DNA from: an uncultured Acetatifactor sp.
GTDB taxonomy: Bacteria > Bacillota > Clostridia > Lachnospirales > Lachnospiraceae
Assembly: GCA_947625475.1 (NCBI GenBank)
Contig: CANQOL010000001.1
Coordinates: 1-64,000, forward strand
DNA: 64,000 nt
Direction of reading: 5' to 3'
Positions 17,130 to 26,600 of this stretch are shown piece by piece (positions within the stretch are counted from its first letter, which is position 1; each line of letters starts with the position of its first letter). The notes below the pieces were generated by a model, which searched no databases, was not told where the DNA came from, and saw nothing but the letters and a program-made list of their open reading frames with translations. The position numbers and the translations under genes are program-made.

Positions 17130-20072
17130 TCAGTACAGATTTTCCGTATGGGCGAAAAGCGCTGCATCCTCCCGGATGCGCTCCGCGCTGCCCACCACGC
17201 AGAGGCTCTTCTCCTCCATAAAGGCCCGGATATAGGCCGCCAGCTCCCGGATATCCCGGGCAGTGGCGCCCAGCACCTCATCCCGCTCCTTCTGCAGCAT
17301 CTCCTGGGTCACCCCGGAGAAATAGGAGGACTGGCAGAACAGGCCGTAGGCCGCCGGATTCATGGGCAGATCCAGATCGCTGACCGCCCCGATGATATAC
17401 TGGGTCATGGTCCGCTCGTCCGCCTCGAACGCCTCCACCGACTGGGCCGCCTTTTCAAAGACCTCCACCGTCTTTTTCAGATTGGGATCCCGGTAGGAGA
17501 CAAAATAGCTGTCCCCGTCGGAGGCAAAGCCGCACATACAGCCGTAGGCCCCTCCCTTTACCCGGATATTGTTCCACAGGTAATCGTAGCCCATCATCAC
17601 CTTCAGCACCAGCAGCGCTCCCCGGTAGGGCAGTCCCTTTTTCCGGAAATTCCCCGCCCGGCTCACGTACTGCACCTGTCCGGCGGTCATGAAGCCCTCG
17701 TTTTTCTGAACGGGCAGCGGGTGAAAGCTCCCCTTTTCCACAGGGGTTTCATACAGGCCCGCCGCGAAGGCCGCCACCGGCCCCTCCAGCCTCTGAAATC
17801 CCTCCTGATCCCCCACGAAATCCACCGTCAGGTTCTCCCTTCGGAACACCGTGGCCGCCAGCTCCTTAAGGGCTCCTGCCAGCTCCTGCTTTCTCTCTTC
17901 AAAATGCTCCTCCAGCCCGGCAATCAGCCGATAGAAGTCCACCCCGGAGAGCACCTCCTCCACACATCCGGCGCTGCTGCCGTAGGACAGGGCCCTGCCG
18001 GAGGCCACCCTGTGGCCGGCGGAAAGCATCTGGGCCTGCATCCGCACTTTCCCCTCAGCCAGGATCTGGGAGAGACGCTTCGTATCTCCAAAGTCCGATG
18101 TGGTGAGGATCTCGCTCATCAGCTCTATGGCTCTGGGGAGTTTTTCGTAAAGGGCCTTCCCCTTGATCTCCAGAGTGGCCGTGTAGTTCTCCGGATCCTC
18201 CACCTTTGTGTACACATTGGTCACCGCCGAAATTCCGCCGGTCTCTATATTGATCTCATTGAACAGATCCCCGTAGCTGTAATGCTCCGTGTTCAAAAGC
18301 CCCAGGCAGCCCTTCAGCACCCCCACATAGGGATAGAGCCGCTCCGGCACCCGGTCCAGCCGGAAAATCATCCGCAGATACCCGATCCCGCTGGTAAAGA
18401 TGGGATGCCAGAGCACCGGCACATCCCCCAGCTTCTCGCTGCGGTTTACCAGCTTCCTGGCCTCCCTGCCGATGTCCTCCCTGGTCAGCAGAGGGATCCT
18501 CTCCAGATCCTCCCTGGGATCCTCCGCCTCCTGATAGGCCCGAAGCTCCTTCGTCCGATCCACAATCTCCTGAATCTGCCCGGGAGAAAGGCTCTCCTTG
18601 AGCCTGGCCATAGCCTCCTTCTGCTCCCTCTCCTGCCGGGCGGCCAGTCCCTCCACAGGGCGCAGCACCACCATGGACCGGTGGGGATTCTCCAACAGGT
18701 ACCGCCGGATCAGATCCTCAAAATATCCCTCCTGCACCTTCCGGCGCAGAGTCCGGTACACCTGCCCCGCCTCCAGATACAGGAAGGGCTTCGTCTCATC
18801 GTAGAGCCAGCTGGAGAGCATCTCCAGCCCATAGATCAGTCCCTTGGGGGCAGAGCCGAAATCCGCCTCCCGGTACTTAAACTCATAGTAGTTGATTCCG
18901 GCCAGCAGAGCCTTTTTGTCAAAGCCCTCCCGCACCAATCCCTCCAAGACCTCCCGGATGACGGAGAGGAACTCCTGCTCCTTCTCCAGGGAAACTCCCT
19001 TGGAGATCACTCCAAAGAAGGGCTGCCGGAGCTCATTGTCATAGATGCTGTACACATCCTTCCCCAGGCCCCTGTCCACCAGGGCCTGCTTTAAGGGCGC
19101 CCCGGGGGCGGAACACAGGGCGTAATCCAGCACCTGGAAGGCCAGGCACAGCTCCCGGTCCAGGCTCTCCCCCACGGCCGCGCTCCAGCTGAGGTACCCG
19201 CCCTGGGCCGCCTCGGCTCCGTCGCTGACCGGATACTCCTTTTCCTCCCGCCGCTCCTTCTCAAAGGGAGCCTGCAGGGACACCCCGCTGTCCACCGAAA
19301 GGGCCTCAAACCGGGACAGATATGCCTTGTCTATATAATCCAGCTTCTCGGCCATATCCATATTGCCGTAAAGATAGATGTAGGAATTGGCCGGATGGTA
19401 GTATTTTCTGTGAAAATCCAGGAATGCCTCATAGGTCAGCTGAGGGATCACCCTGGGATCCCCTCCGGACTCTGTCCCGTAGGGCGTGTCGGGGTAGAGA
19501 GAATTCATAATCTCCCTGGTGAGCACCTCGTCCGGGGAGGAAAAGGCTCCCTTCATCTCATTGTAAACCACCCCGTTGACCTTCAGCTCATCCTCCGGGC
19601 TCTCCAGCTCGTAGTGCCAGCCCTCCTGGCGGAAAATATTTTCGATCTGATAAATCCTGGGATAAAATACCGCATCCAGATACACATGCATCAGATTCTG
19701 GAAATCCTTGTCATTGCAGCTGGCAATCGGATACAGAGTCTTGTCCGGATAGGTCATGGCATTCAGGAAGGTGTTCAGGGACCCCTTCACCAGCTCCACA
19801 AAGGGATCCTTGATGGGAAACTCCTTAGAGCCGCAAAGGACCGAGTGCTCCAGGATATGGGCCACGCCGGTGGAATCCGCCGGCGGCGTGCGGAAGCCGA
19901 TGCAGAACACCTTGTTCTCATCCCCGTTTTCCACCAGCGCCACCCTCGCGCCGGTCTTTTTATGCCGCAGCAGATAGCCCTGGGAGCCTATGTCCTCCAG
20001 GGGCCCTGCCTCCACAATCTCGTAAGCCGGAAGCGCCTCCAGCCTCTTTACAGTTTCTGATTTCTCGCTCAT
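17130..20072 (-). CDS. M16C-family metalloprotease (presequence protease-like, insulinase family)
   Basis: A 980-residue zinc peptidase of the PreP/Cym1 type, which forms a closed chamber and degrades peptides. The inverted zinc motif HILEH is at 72-76 with the distal acidic ligand in the VVYNEMKGAFSS region. Four M16 domains fit the length. The start at 20072 (MSEKSETVKRLEALPAYEIV) has GAGG upstream; the frame extends to 20096. No signal peptide is present, so it is cytosolic. A short hairpin follows the stop (17107-17125) but has no T run. It lies 48 bp after the 20120-20560 gene. Confidence 0.93.
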   Translation of the reverse strand: MSEKSETVKRLEALPAYEIVEAGPLEDIGSQGYLLRHKKTGARVALVENGDENKVFCIGFRTPPADSTGVAHILEHSVLCGSKEFPIKDPFVELVKGSLNTFLNAMTYPDKTLYPIASCNDKDFQNLMHVYLDAVFYPRIYQIENIFRQEGWHYELESPEDELKVNGVVYNEMKGAFSSPDEVLTREIMNSLYPDTPYGTESGGDPRVIPQLTYEAFLDFHRKYYHPANSYIYLYGNMDMAEKLDYIDKAYLSRFEALSVDSGVSLQAPFEKERREEKEYPVSDGAEAAQGGYLSWSAAVGESLDRELCLAFQVLDYALCSAPGAPLKQALVDRGLGKDVYSIYDNELRQPFFGVISKGVSLEKEQEFLSVIREVLEGLVREGFDKKALLAGINYYEFKYREADFGSAPKGLIYGLEMLSSWLYDETKPFLYLEAGQVYRTLRRKVQEGYFEDLIRRYLLENPHRSMVVLRPVEGLAARQEREQKEAMARLKESLSPGQIQEIVDRTKELRAYQEAEDPREDLERIPLLTREDIGREARKLVNRSEKLGDVPVLWHPIFTSGIGYLRMIFRLDRVPERLYPYVGVLKGCLGLLNTEHYSYGDLFNEINIETGGISAVTNVYTKVEDPENYTATLEIKGKALYEKLPRAIELMSEILTTSDFGDTKRLSQILAEGKVRMQAQMLSAGHRVASGRALSYGSSAGCVEEVLSGVDFYRLIAGLEEHFEERKQELAGALKELAATVFRRENLTVDFVGDQEGFQRLEGPVAAFAAGLYETPVEKGSFHPLPVQKNEGFMTAGQVQYVSRAGNFRKKGLPYRGALLVLKVMMGYDYLWNNIRVKGGAYGCMCGFASDGDSYFVSYRDPNLKKTVEVFEKAAQSVEAFEADERTMTQYIIGAVSDLDLPMNPAAYGLFCQSSYFSGVTQEMLQKERDEVLGATARDIRELAAYIRAFMEEKSLCVVGSAERIREDAALFAHTENLY

Positions 20073-20119
20073 TTCCTTTTCCTCACCTTTCTGCAATATG
20101 CTTCGGCCTTCTCTGACGC

Positions 20120-20560
20120 CTACACCGTAAAGGTCATCAGGGCCAGCTTGCTCACAATAATCTCCTGGATCAGGATCCCCTCCTGCTCCTTTTGGGCCGG
20201 GGTCATCTCCACCAGACGCTCCAGGGGGATATTTTCCGTCACATAAACCCTCTTCCCGGCCCCCGGCCTCCCCGGAAAGCCTTTCTTCTCCTTCAGGCGG
20301 CTCACCTTCACCTTGACCTTCAGCTGCCGGTAGATCCGGCAGGCACTCTCAGAGGCCGTCATATAGTAAAAATGACTTTCCAGGCTGGTATCCGGGTCCA
20401 GTCCGGGCATCAGGTAGCGCTCTGCTACGGTCCGCAGCTTAAAGGGGACTTCCTCCGCCTCCAGGAGTTCCTCATAGGTATATTTTGCCCCCACATACAC
20501 GAAAGCGGTATCCGCCATCACATATTTGTAATCCTCATAGCTCCGCTTGTCCGACAGCAT
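20120..20560 (-). CDS. Conserved-looking protein of unknown function
   Basis: I do not recognise this 146-residue protein. It is soluble, starts MLSDKRSYEDYKYVMADTAF and has a basic middle (RQLKVKVKVSRLKEKKGF) before a hydrophobic C-terminus (ILIQEIIVSKLALMTFTV). GGGAGG lies just before the ATG. It lies between the sigma-like gene and the M16C peptidase and, by spacing, is probably cotranscribed with the peptidase. A 43-bp repeat array ends at its ribosome binding site. Confidence 0.7.
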   Translation of the reverse strand: MLSDKRSYEDYKYVMADTAFVYVGAKYTYEELLEAEEVPFKLRTVAERYLMPGLDPDTSLESHFYYMTASESACRIYRQLKVKVKVSRLKEKKGFPGRPGAGKRVYVTENIPLERLVEMTPAQKEQEGILIQEIIVSKLALMTFTV

Positions 20561-20572
20561 CCTTTCCTCCCG

Positions 20573-20790
20573 TCACGCGTCCTTCGGCACATCCAAATCC
20601 AAAATCCGCCGCTGTTCACGCGTCCTTCGGCACATCCAGATCCTCAGCCCGCCGCTGTTCACGCATCCTGCGGCACATCCGGGCCCTTGATCCGCCGCTC
20701 TGGCGTCCTTTGGCACATTCAATTCAAATCCTCAGCCTGCCGCTGCTCACGCGTCCTTCGGCACATCCAGATCCTCAATCCGGCTTCCGC
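20573..20790. repeat. Tandem copies of the 3' end of the sigma-like gene, about 43-bp period
   Basis: Blocks start at 20573, 20616, 20659, 20699 and 20747; the last is the true end of the sigma-like gene. On the minus strand the 20616 copy encodes EDLDVPKDA and a stop, identical to the real tail, and the 20573 copy encodes LDLDVPKDA and a stop. The other two are diverged (PDVPQDA with a stop, and VPKDA without one). Confidence 0.85.
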
Positions 20791-21505
20791 TGAGGCGGTA
20801 TGCCTCCAGAATGGATCTCTGGGTCAGGCCGCTCTCCTGGGCAAGCTCCTGGGGCGTCACCTTCCGGCCCAGATCCTGGGCCAGCTCCCTGGCCTTGTCC
20901 GCCACCCGGTTCACCTTGTCCAAGACCTTCTGCTCCGTCTTGGCGCTGTCATAGCTTTCCCCGATCAGATCCTCCATGGCGTCCATGATCATTTTGCCCA
21001 GCATCCCCTGGGCCTGGCCGGCCTCATCCAGGCAGCCCAGCATGGTGGTGCCAACAGAAAGGGCCACATTCCCCTCCCCGATCAGATCCTCCAGCAGCAC
21101 CCCCTGTCCCACGTAGAGCTTGGCGATCTCCACCACATCCGGCAGATAGATCTCCACCAGACGCCTCTGGGCCGCCGCCTCCCCCGCCATGGCCTGAATG
21201 GTGATGGCCTCCTTCTCTCCGGGGCTTACCTTCTCCAGACGCTCCAGCTCCCCCAGATAATCCTGGAGATAATCCCTCTCATCGCCGGTGAGGGACTCCT
21301 GCACATCCGCGGGCTCTCCGATGCCCACGTTGTGCTTTTTCAGATAATCAAATACCGGCTCCAGCTGCTCTTCCCCCAGAGAGAGCTCCGAAAAGGCCGA
21401 GACAACCTCCTCCCTGGTCAGCATGTTCCCCTGCTCTCTGGCCCTGCGGCGCAGTTCCTCCAGCGTCTTCGCAAATTTTACTTCCCGTTCCTGGCTTCCG
21501 CTCAT
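20747..21505 (-). CDS. Sigma-70-like protein lacking region 4
   Basis: A 252-residue paralogue of the housekeeping sigma factor. An N-terminal region 1.1-like segment (LTREEVVSAFSELSLGEEQL) is followed by a region 2-like core (RLVEIYLPDVVEIAKLYVGQ, then LLEDLIGEGNVALSVG), parallel to RpoD, and a region 3-like helix (VTPQELAQESGLTQRSILEA). It ends shortly after in RIEDLDVPKDA. There is no region 4 helix-turn-helix and the aromatic melting residues of region 2.3 are not seen. It may bind core polymerase without ordinary -35 recognition, or act as an anti-/co-sigma factor. AGGAAG precedes the ATG. Confidence 0.75.
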   Translation of the reverse strand: MSGSQEREVKFAKTLEELRRRAREQGNMLTREEVVSAFSELSLGEEQLEPVFDYLKKHNVGIGEPADVQESLTGDERDYLQDYLGELERLEKVSPGEKEAITIQAMAGEAAAQRRLVEIYLPDVVEIAKLYVGQGVLLEDLIGEGNVALSVGTTMLGCLDEAGQAQGMLGKMIMDAMEDLIGESYDSAKTEQKVLDKVNRVADKARELAQDLGRKVTPQELAQESGLTQRSILEAYRLSGSRIEDLDVPKDA

Positions 21506-21645
21506 CTGATTCTTCCTGTCTCCTGTCTATATAGACCGTTTTTTGTGCCGTCGGTTACATTTTTTGATTCCTTTGCCAAAAAGCCCGGCGGCTGTGCCCG
21601 ATGCGCTCCCGCAAAATCCCTGTGCCCCGGCCAGGCTGCCGCGGG

Positions 21646-22542
21646 CTAATGACTGCGCTTCACATGCTCATGGGTAAAAAGATGATACTGGCAGTACTCG
21701 TAGCTTCCCTCGCACTTGGAGCAGTAGCGGAATTCCAGACTGGGATCGTCCTCCGGCGTCCTGCCGCAGATGGCGCACTTGTGGCGGCTGGCGGTGGGCG
21801 ACATCTTCTCTCCCCTCTTTACCTCCTGGCGGAACTCCTGCCGCCTCCTGATCTGCTTGGGCGACAGGTGCATGTGGCTGCGCATGGAAAACCAGAACAC
21901 CACAAAGTTCATCAGGGAAGCCACAATCGCCACCCGCAGGAACAGATTGCCCAGGCTGGAGCCGGTGCCCGAGATAAACTGGGCAGCCAGCAGCACGGCG
22001 TAAAGGATGCCCATAATCTTCATTTTCACGGGAATCACGAACATCAGCAGCACCTGCACGTCCGGGAAGGTGGCCGCAAAGGCCAGGAAAATGGACATGT
22101 TGATGTAGTAGGTGCTGAAGAACGTCCCTCCGGCGGCAAAGGTCTGGGCCGGGGCAAGGACCCCCGCGGCAAAGAGATCACCGAACATAAGGTAGCACAG
22201 GGCCATGGACACAAAGCTGCCCGCTATGGTGAAGAGCATGCCGGAGAAGATGTAAAGGTTGTAGCGGTAGGTTCCCCAGGTGCGCTCCAGGGTGGTGCCG
22301 ATGGAGTAGTAAAAGTAGAGCATAATCAGGGTAAAGATGTCCAGGGACTGGGGCGGCACCAAAATCCAGGTCACCAGGCGCCAGATCTGGCCCCGGAGGA
22401 TCAGGTAGGGGTTCAGCGTAAGGAAATCCACAAAGGCCGGGTTGACCAGGCGGATCAGGTAGCCGAAGGCGTAGCACAGGATCAGTACCAGGGACAGGTT
22501 CCGGATCGCATATTTTCCGAACCGTTTTTCAAAATTACTCAT
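21646..22542 (-). CDS. Rhomboid-like membrane protein with C-terminal zinc ribbon
   Basis: A 298-residue protein with about six membrane helices in a rhomboid-like layout (LNPYLILRGQIWRLVTWILV, then YFYYSIGTTLERTWGTYRYN, which matches the rhomboid L1 loop W-R pattern). I cannot find the catalytic GxSG serine, so it may be an inactive iRhom-like protein. The tail has CAICG and CSKC pairs plus His residues, suggesting zinc binding in the cytosol. It is the first gene left of the repeat island. AAGGATG precedes the ATG at long spacing. Confidence 0.75.
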   Translation of the reverse strand: MSNFEKRFGKYAIRNLSLVLILCYAFGYLIRLVNPAFVDFLTLNPYLILRGQIWRLVTWILVPPQSLDIFTLIMLYFYYSIGTTLERTWGTYRYNLYIFSGMLFTIAGSFVSMALCYLMFGDLFAAGVLAPAQTFAAGGTFFSTYYINMSIFLAFAATFPDVQVLLMFVIPVKMKIMGILYAVLLAAQFISGTGSSLGNLFLRVAIVASLMNFVVFWFSMRSHMHLSPKQIRRRQEFRQEVKRGEKMSPTASRHKCAICGRTPEDDPSLEFRYCSKCEGSYEYCQYHLFTHEHVKRSH

Positions 22543-22721
22543 GTTTTACACACATCCTTCATATGGATTCATGATGTTAGTTATTATATTTTAACATTAT
22601 CGCGGGGAGAAGTAAACCAAGCAAAGCTATTTTTACAAAAAGTTTAGAGATGAGGGAACCGGAGGGCGGTGGGATTGATGGGTTACTTGGCGTGGGACTG
22701 ATGGGTTACTTGGCGTGGGAC

Positions 22722-22858
22722 GCTGGGAGATGGCTATTGTACCTGTTCAGGCCCGCTTTCGCTTCGGCGGAGGACGTTGCGTTACTAAGCTCGAAAAAAC
22801 CTCGCTAAGTAACGACGTCCTCCGAGAGCCATCACAGGTACAATAGTCATCTCCCAGC
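22722..22858. repeat. 137-bp palindromic element, copy 1
   Basis: Outer arms 22722-22746 and 22834-22858 pair over 25 bp with one G-T pair. An inner imperfect palindrome fills 22769-22823 (GGAGGACGT ... ACGTCCTCC). The two are joined by a 22-base and a 10-base side loop. Copy 2 at 23170-23306 is the same length in inverted orientation. I see no flanking target duplication and no coding potential. Confidence 0.9.
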
Positions 22859-22929
22859 TGGCATGGTCTGACCCATAAGACATATGGCGCGGCTTGACAC
22901 TGCGGCACTCTTGAAATATGGACTGACCT

Positions 22930-23130
22930 GTGAAACATTGACTGCTCCGTGAAACATCGACCGCCCATGAAACATAAACTGCTCCGTGAAACATAGACTG
23001 TCCGTGAAACATAGACCGTCCGTGAAACATAGACCGTCCGTGAAACATAGACCGCCCGTGAAACATAGACTGTCTGTGAAACATTGACTGTCCGTGAAAC
23101 ATTGACTGTCCGTGAAACATGGTACTGTCC
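22930..23130. repeat. 18-bp tandem repeat array, 11 units
   Basis: Units beginning GTGAAACAT start at 22930, 22949, 22967, 22986, 23004, 23022, 23040, 23058, 23076, 23094 and 23112, so the period is 18 bp with two 19-bp steps. Consensus GTGAAACATAGACTGTCC. A weaker unit may precede it at about 22911. There are no unique spacers, so this is not a CRISPR array. It lies exactly between the two 137-bp palindromes. Confidence 0.92.
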
Positions 23131-23169
23131 CAAGAGAGCAGCCGTTGCAGCCGTTCTTCGACCATATCA

Positions 23170-23306
23170 GCCGTGAGACGGATATAGTGCCTGTGACGGC
23201 TCTCGGAGGACGTCGTTACTTAGCGAGGTCTTTTCGAGCTTAGTAACGCAACGTCCTCCGCCGAAGCGAAAGCGGGCCTGAACAGGCACTATACCCGCCT
23301 CACGGC
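23170..23306. repeat. 137-bp palindromic element, copy 2 (inverted)
   Basis: Outer arms are 23170-23194 and 23282-23306; the inner palindrome is 23205-23259. The core is the reverse complement of copy 1 with very few changes. The outer 25-bp arms differ from copy 1 at six positions on the left side, five of them with a compensating change on the right arm. Confidence 0.9.
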
Positions 23307-23545
23307 GTCCCTTGCCAAGTAACCCGCACCCCTCACGCCACAAAACGTCCCCTCCGAAGCAAAAGCCCCCTTGAACAGGCACTATACCCGCCTCACGGCG
23401 TCCCTTGCCAAGTAACCCGCACCCCTCACGCCACAAAGCGTCCCCTCCGAAGCAAAAGCCCCCCTTGAACAGGCACTATACCCGCCTCACGGTGTCCCTT
23501 GCCAGGCAACCCGCACCCCTCACGCCACAAAGCGTCCCCCTCCCT
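23280..23545. repeat. 93-bp direct repeats carrying the right end of the palindromic element
   Basis: Units begin GAACAGGCACTATACCCGCC at 23280, 23373 and 23467. Each includes the right arm of the 137-bp element followed by GTCCCTTGCCAAGTAACCCG or a close variant. Short inverted versions of the last block (GGGTTACTTGGC) occur at 22681 and 22705 on the left side, so the repeat-rich region as a whole is roughly symmetrical about the 18-bp array. Confidence 0.85.
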
Positions 23546-23593
23546 CATCCTCTCTTTACATATTATTTACAGAAATTTAACACCCCTGATTCG

Positions 23594-23622
23594 TTGCAAT
23601 TTGCCCCAGGTTGTCGTATAAT
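23594..23622 (+). promoter_or_regulatory. Promoter of the CoA-dehydratase activase gene
   Basis: TTGCAA (23594-23599) and a perfect TATAAT (23617-23622) are 17 bp apart, about 57 bp before the ATG. It lies directly after the repeat island. Confidence 0.75.
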
Positions 23623-23678
23623 GTTTGAGAATGTCCATAAATGAAGTATTTTGAAAGATAATGAAAGGAAGTTACCGT

Positions 23679-26600
23679 ATGATCTGTCGTTTGGGGATTG
23701 ATATCGGATCTACCACTGTGAAGATCGTTCTTTTAGATGAGGCGCATAAGATCCTGTTCTCGGACTACGAGCGCCACTATGCCAATATCAGGGAGACCCT
23801 GGCCGCCCTGCTGAAAAAGGCACAGGCACAGCTGGGGAATGTACAGCTCTGGCCCATGATCACAGGCTCGGGGGGACTGACCCTGGCCAGCCACCTGGGC
23901 GTGCCCTTCAACCAGGAGGTGATCGCTGTAGCCACAGCCCTGCAGGAGCTGGCCCCCAAGACCGACGTGGCCATCGAGCTGGGCGGCGAGGACGCCAAAA
24001 TCATCTACTTTGAGGACGGCAATGTGGAACAGCGCATGAACGGCGTCTGCGCCGGGGGCACCGGCTCCTTTATCGACCAGATGGCCTCCCTGATCCAGAC
24101 GGACGCCGCCGGCCTGAACGAGTATGCCAAAAATTACCGCTCCCTGTACACCATCGCCGCCCGCTGCGGCGTATTCGCCAAATCGGATATCCAGCCCCTG
24201 ATCAACGAGGGCGCCACCAAGGAGGACCTGGCTGCCTCCATCTTCCAGGCCGTGGTCAACCAGACCATCAGCGGCCTGGCCTGCGGCAAGCCCATCCGGG
24301 GCCATGTGGCCTTCCTGGGAGGGCCTCTCCACTTCCTCTCGGAGCTGAAGGCCGCCTTTATCCGCACCCTGCGTCTGGATGAGGAACACGTCATCGACAC
24401 CCAGAACTCCCACCTCTTTGCCGCCATCGGCTCCGCCCTGAACGCCAAGGGGGAGGGCGCCTGCTCCATGGACGCCATGGCGGAAAAGCTCTCCGGGGAG
24501 ATCAAAATGGAATTTGAGGTGGAGCGCATGGACCCCCTCTTTGCCTCCCGGGAGGAATACGAGGCATTCCGGCAGCGCCACGCCAGGCACCGGGTGAAAA
24601 CTGCCCCCCTCTCATCCTACCAAGGGCCGGCCTTCCTGGGGATCGATGCCGGCTCCACCACTACAAAGATCGCGCTGGTGAGCAGCGAGGGGGATCTTTT
24701 ATACTCCTTCTACAGCAGCAATGACGGCAGTCCCTTAAAGACCGCCATCCGCTCCCTGAAGGAAATCTACAGCCTGCTGCCGGAGGGCACCTTCATCGCC
24801 CGCTCCTGCTCCACCGGCTACGGGGAGGCCCTGATGAAGGCCGCCTTCCTGCTGGACGACGGGGAGGTGGAGACCGTGGCCCACTACTATGCCGCCGCCT
24901 TTTTTGACCCGAAGGTGGACTGTATCCTGGACATCGGGGGCCAGGACATGAAATGTATCAAGATCAAAAACCGGACCGTGGACAGCGTCCAGCTCAACGA
25001 GGCCTGTTCCTCCGGCTGCGGCTCCTTTATCGAAACCTTCGCCAAATCCCTAAACTACAGCGTGGAGGACTTCGCCAGGGCTGCCCTGTTTGCCGCCCAC
25101 CCCATCGACCTGGGCACCCGCTGCACCGTTTTCATGAATTCCAAGGTCAAGCAGGCCCAGAAGGAGGGAGCCGAGGTATCGGACATCTCCGCGGGCCTGG
25201 CCTACTCCGTGATCAAGAACGCTCTTTTTAAGGTAATCAAGGTCTCCGACGCCTCCCAGCTGGGAAGCCGGATCGTGGTCCAGGGGGGGACCTTCTACAA
25301 CGACGCGGTGCTGCGCAGCTTTGAGAAGATCTCCGGCTGCGAAGCCGTCCGGCCGGACATCGCCGGCATCATGGGGGCCTTCGGCGCCGCCCTGATCGCC
25401 AGGGAACGGTATCTCCAGGCCCTCTCGGAGCGAAACACCTGTGAGGACGCCCCTCCTGTCAGCTCCATGCTCTCCTATCAGAAAATCTGCGGCCTGCAGT
25501 TTGAGACCAGCATGGCCAAATGCAGGGGCTGTACCAACAGCTGCCGTCTCACCGTCAACCGCTTTTCCGGAGGCCGCCAGTATATTTCCGGCAACCGCTG
25601 TGAGCGGGGCATCGGCGGCCAGAAAAACCCGGAGGGTGTGCCCAATCTTTACGACTACAAGCTCCGCCGGATCTTTTCCTACGAACCCCTGGAGGCGGAT
25701 CAGGCTCCCCGGGGCACGGTGGGGATCCCCAGGGTCTTAAATATGTATGAGAATTACCCCTTCTGGCACACCTTCTTTACCAGGCTGGGCTACCGGGTCA
25801 TCCTCTCCCCTGCCTCTACCCGCCAGATCTACGAGCTGGGCATCGAATCCATCCCCAGCGAGTCCGAGTGCTACCCCGCCAAGCTGGCCCACGGACATGT
25901 GACCTGGCTCATCCGCCAGGGGATCACATTCCTGTTCTACCCCGCCCTGTTCTACGAGCGGAACGAATTTGCGGAGGCCAATAACCATTACAACTGCCCC
26001 ATCGTCACCTCCTACTCGGAGAACATCAAAAACAACGTGGAGGAAATCAGCCGGGGGGAGGTGCGGCTGTGCAATCCCTTCCTCTCCTTCCGGGACGTAC
26101 ATACGGTGACGGAGGCTCTCATAAAGGAATTTTCCCAGATCCCCGCCCAGGAGATCAAGGCCGCGGTGGAGGCCGCCTGGGAGGAACAGGCCAGGGCGCG
26201 CCTGGACATTCAGAAAAAGGGGGAGGAGGTTCTGGCCTATCTAAAGGACACGGGCAGGAGAGGCATCGTGCTGGCCGGCCGGCCCTACCATATCGATCCT
26301 GAGATCAACCACGGCATTCCGGAGCTGATCACATCCTACGGCCTGGCAGTTCTGACAGAGGATTCCATCTCCCACCTGGCGGCCCCGGAGCGGCCCCTGA
26401 TCGTATCCGACCAGTGGATGTACCACTCCCGGCTCTACGCCGCGGCCAGTTATGTAAAGACGGTGGGCAATCTGGATTTAATCCAGCTCAACTCCTTCGG
26501 ATGCGGTCTGGACGCAGTGACCACGGACCAGGTGAGCGACATTCTCACCGGCTCGGGCAAAATCTACACCTGCCTGAAAATCGACGAGGTGAACAATCTG

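Noticed and set aside
16176-19094. 972-residue plus-strand frame opposite the M16C peptidase
   Set aside because: It is antisense to a clear gene, is rich in His/Leu/Gln/Pro and spans two genes; such frames come from high GC at third positions.
22930-23130. CRISPR array
   Set aside because: The repeats follow each other without unique spacers and there are no cas genes.
22930-23130. Functional parS site
   Set aside because: Only a half-site is present in each unit; the full 16-bp palindrome does not occur.
22747-23165. Two minus-strand frames of about 126-128 residues over the iteron array
   Set aside because: They consist of translated 18-bp repeats (VSRTVY and similar), overlap each other in different frames and have no ribosome binding site.
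22722-23306. Insertion sequence or MITE pair
   Set aside because: No transposase or clear target duplication, and the ends differ between copies while still pairing within each copy.
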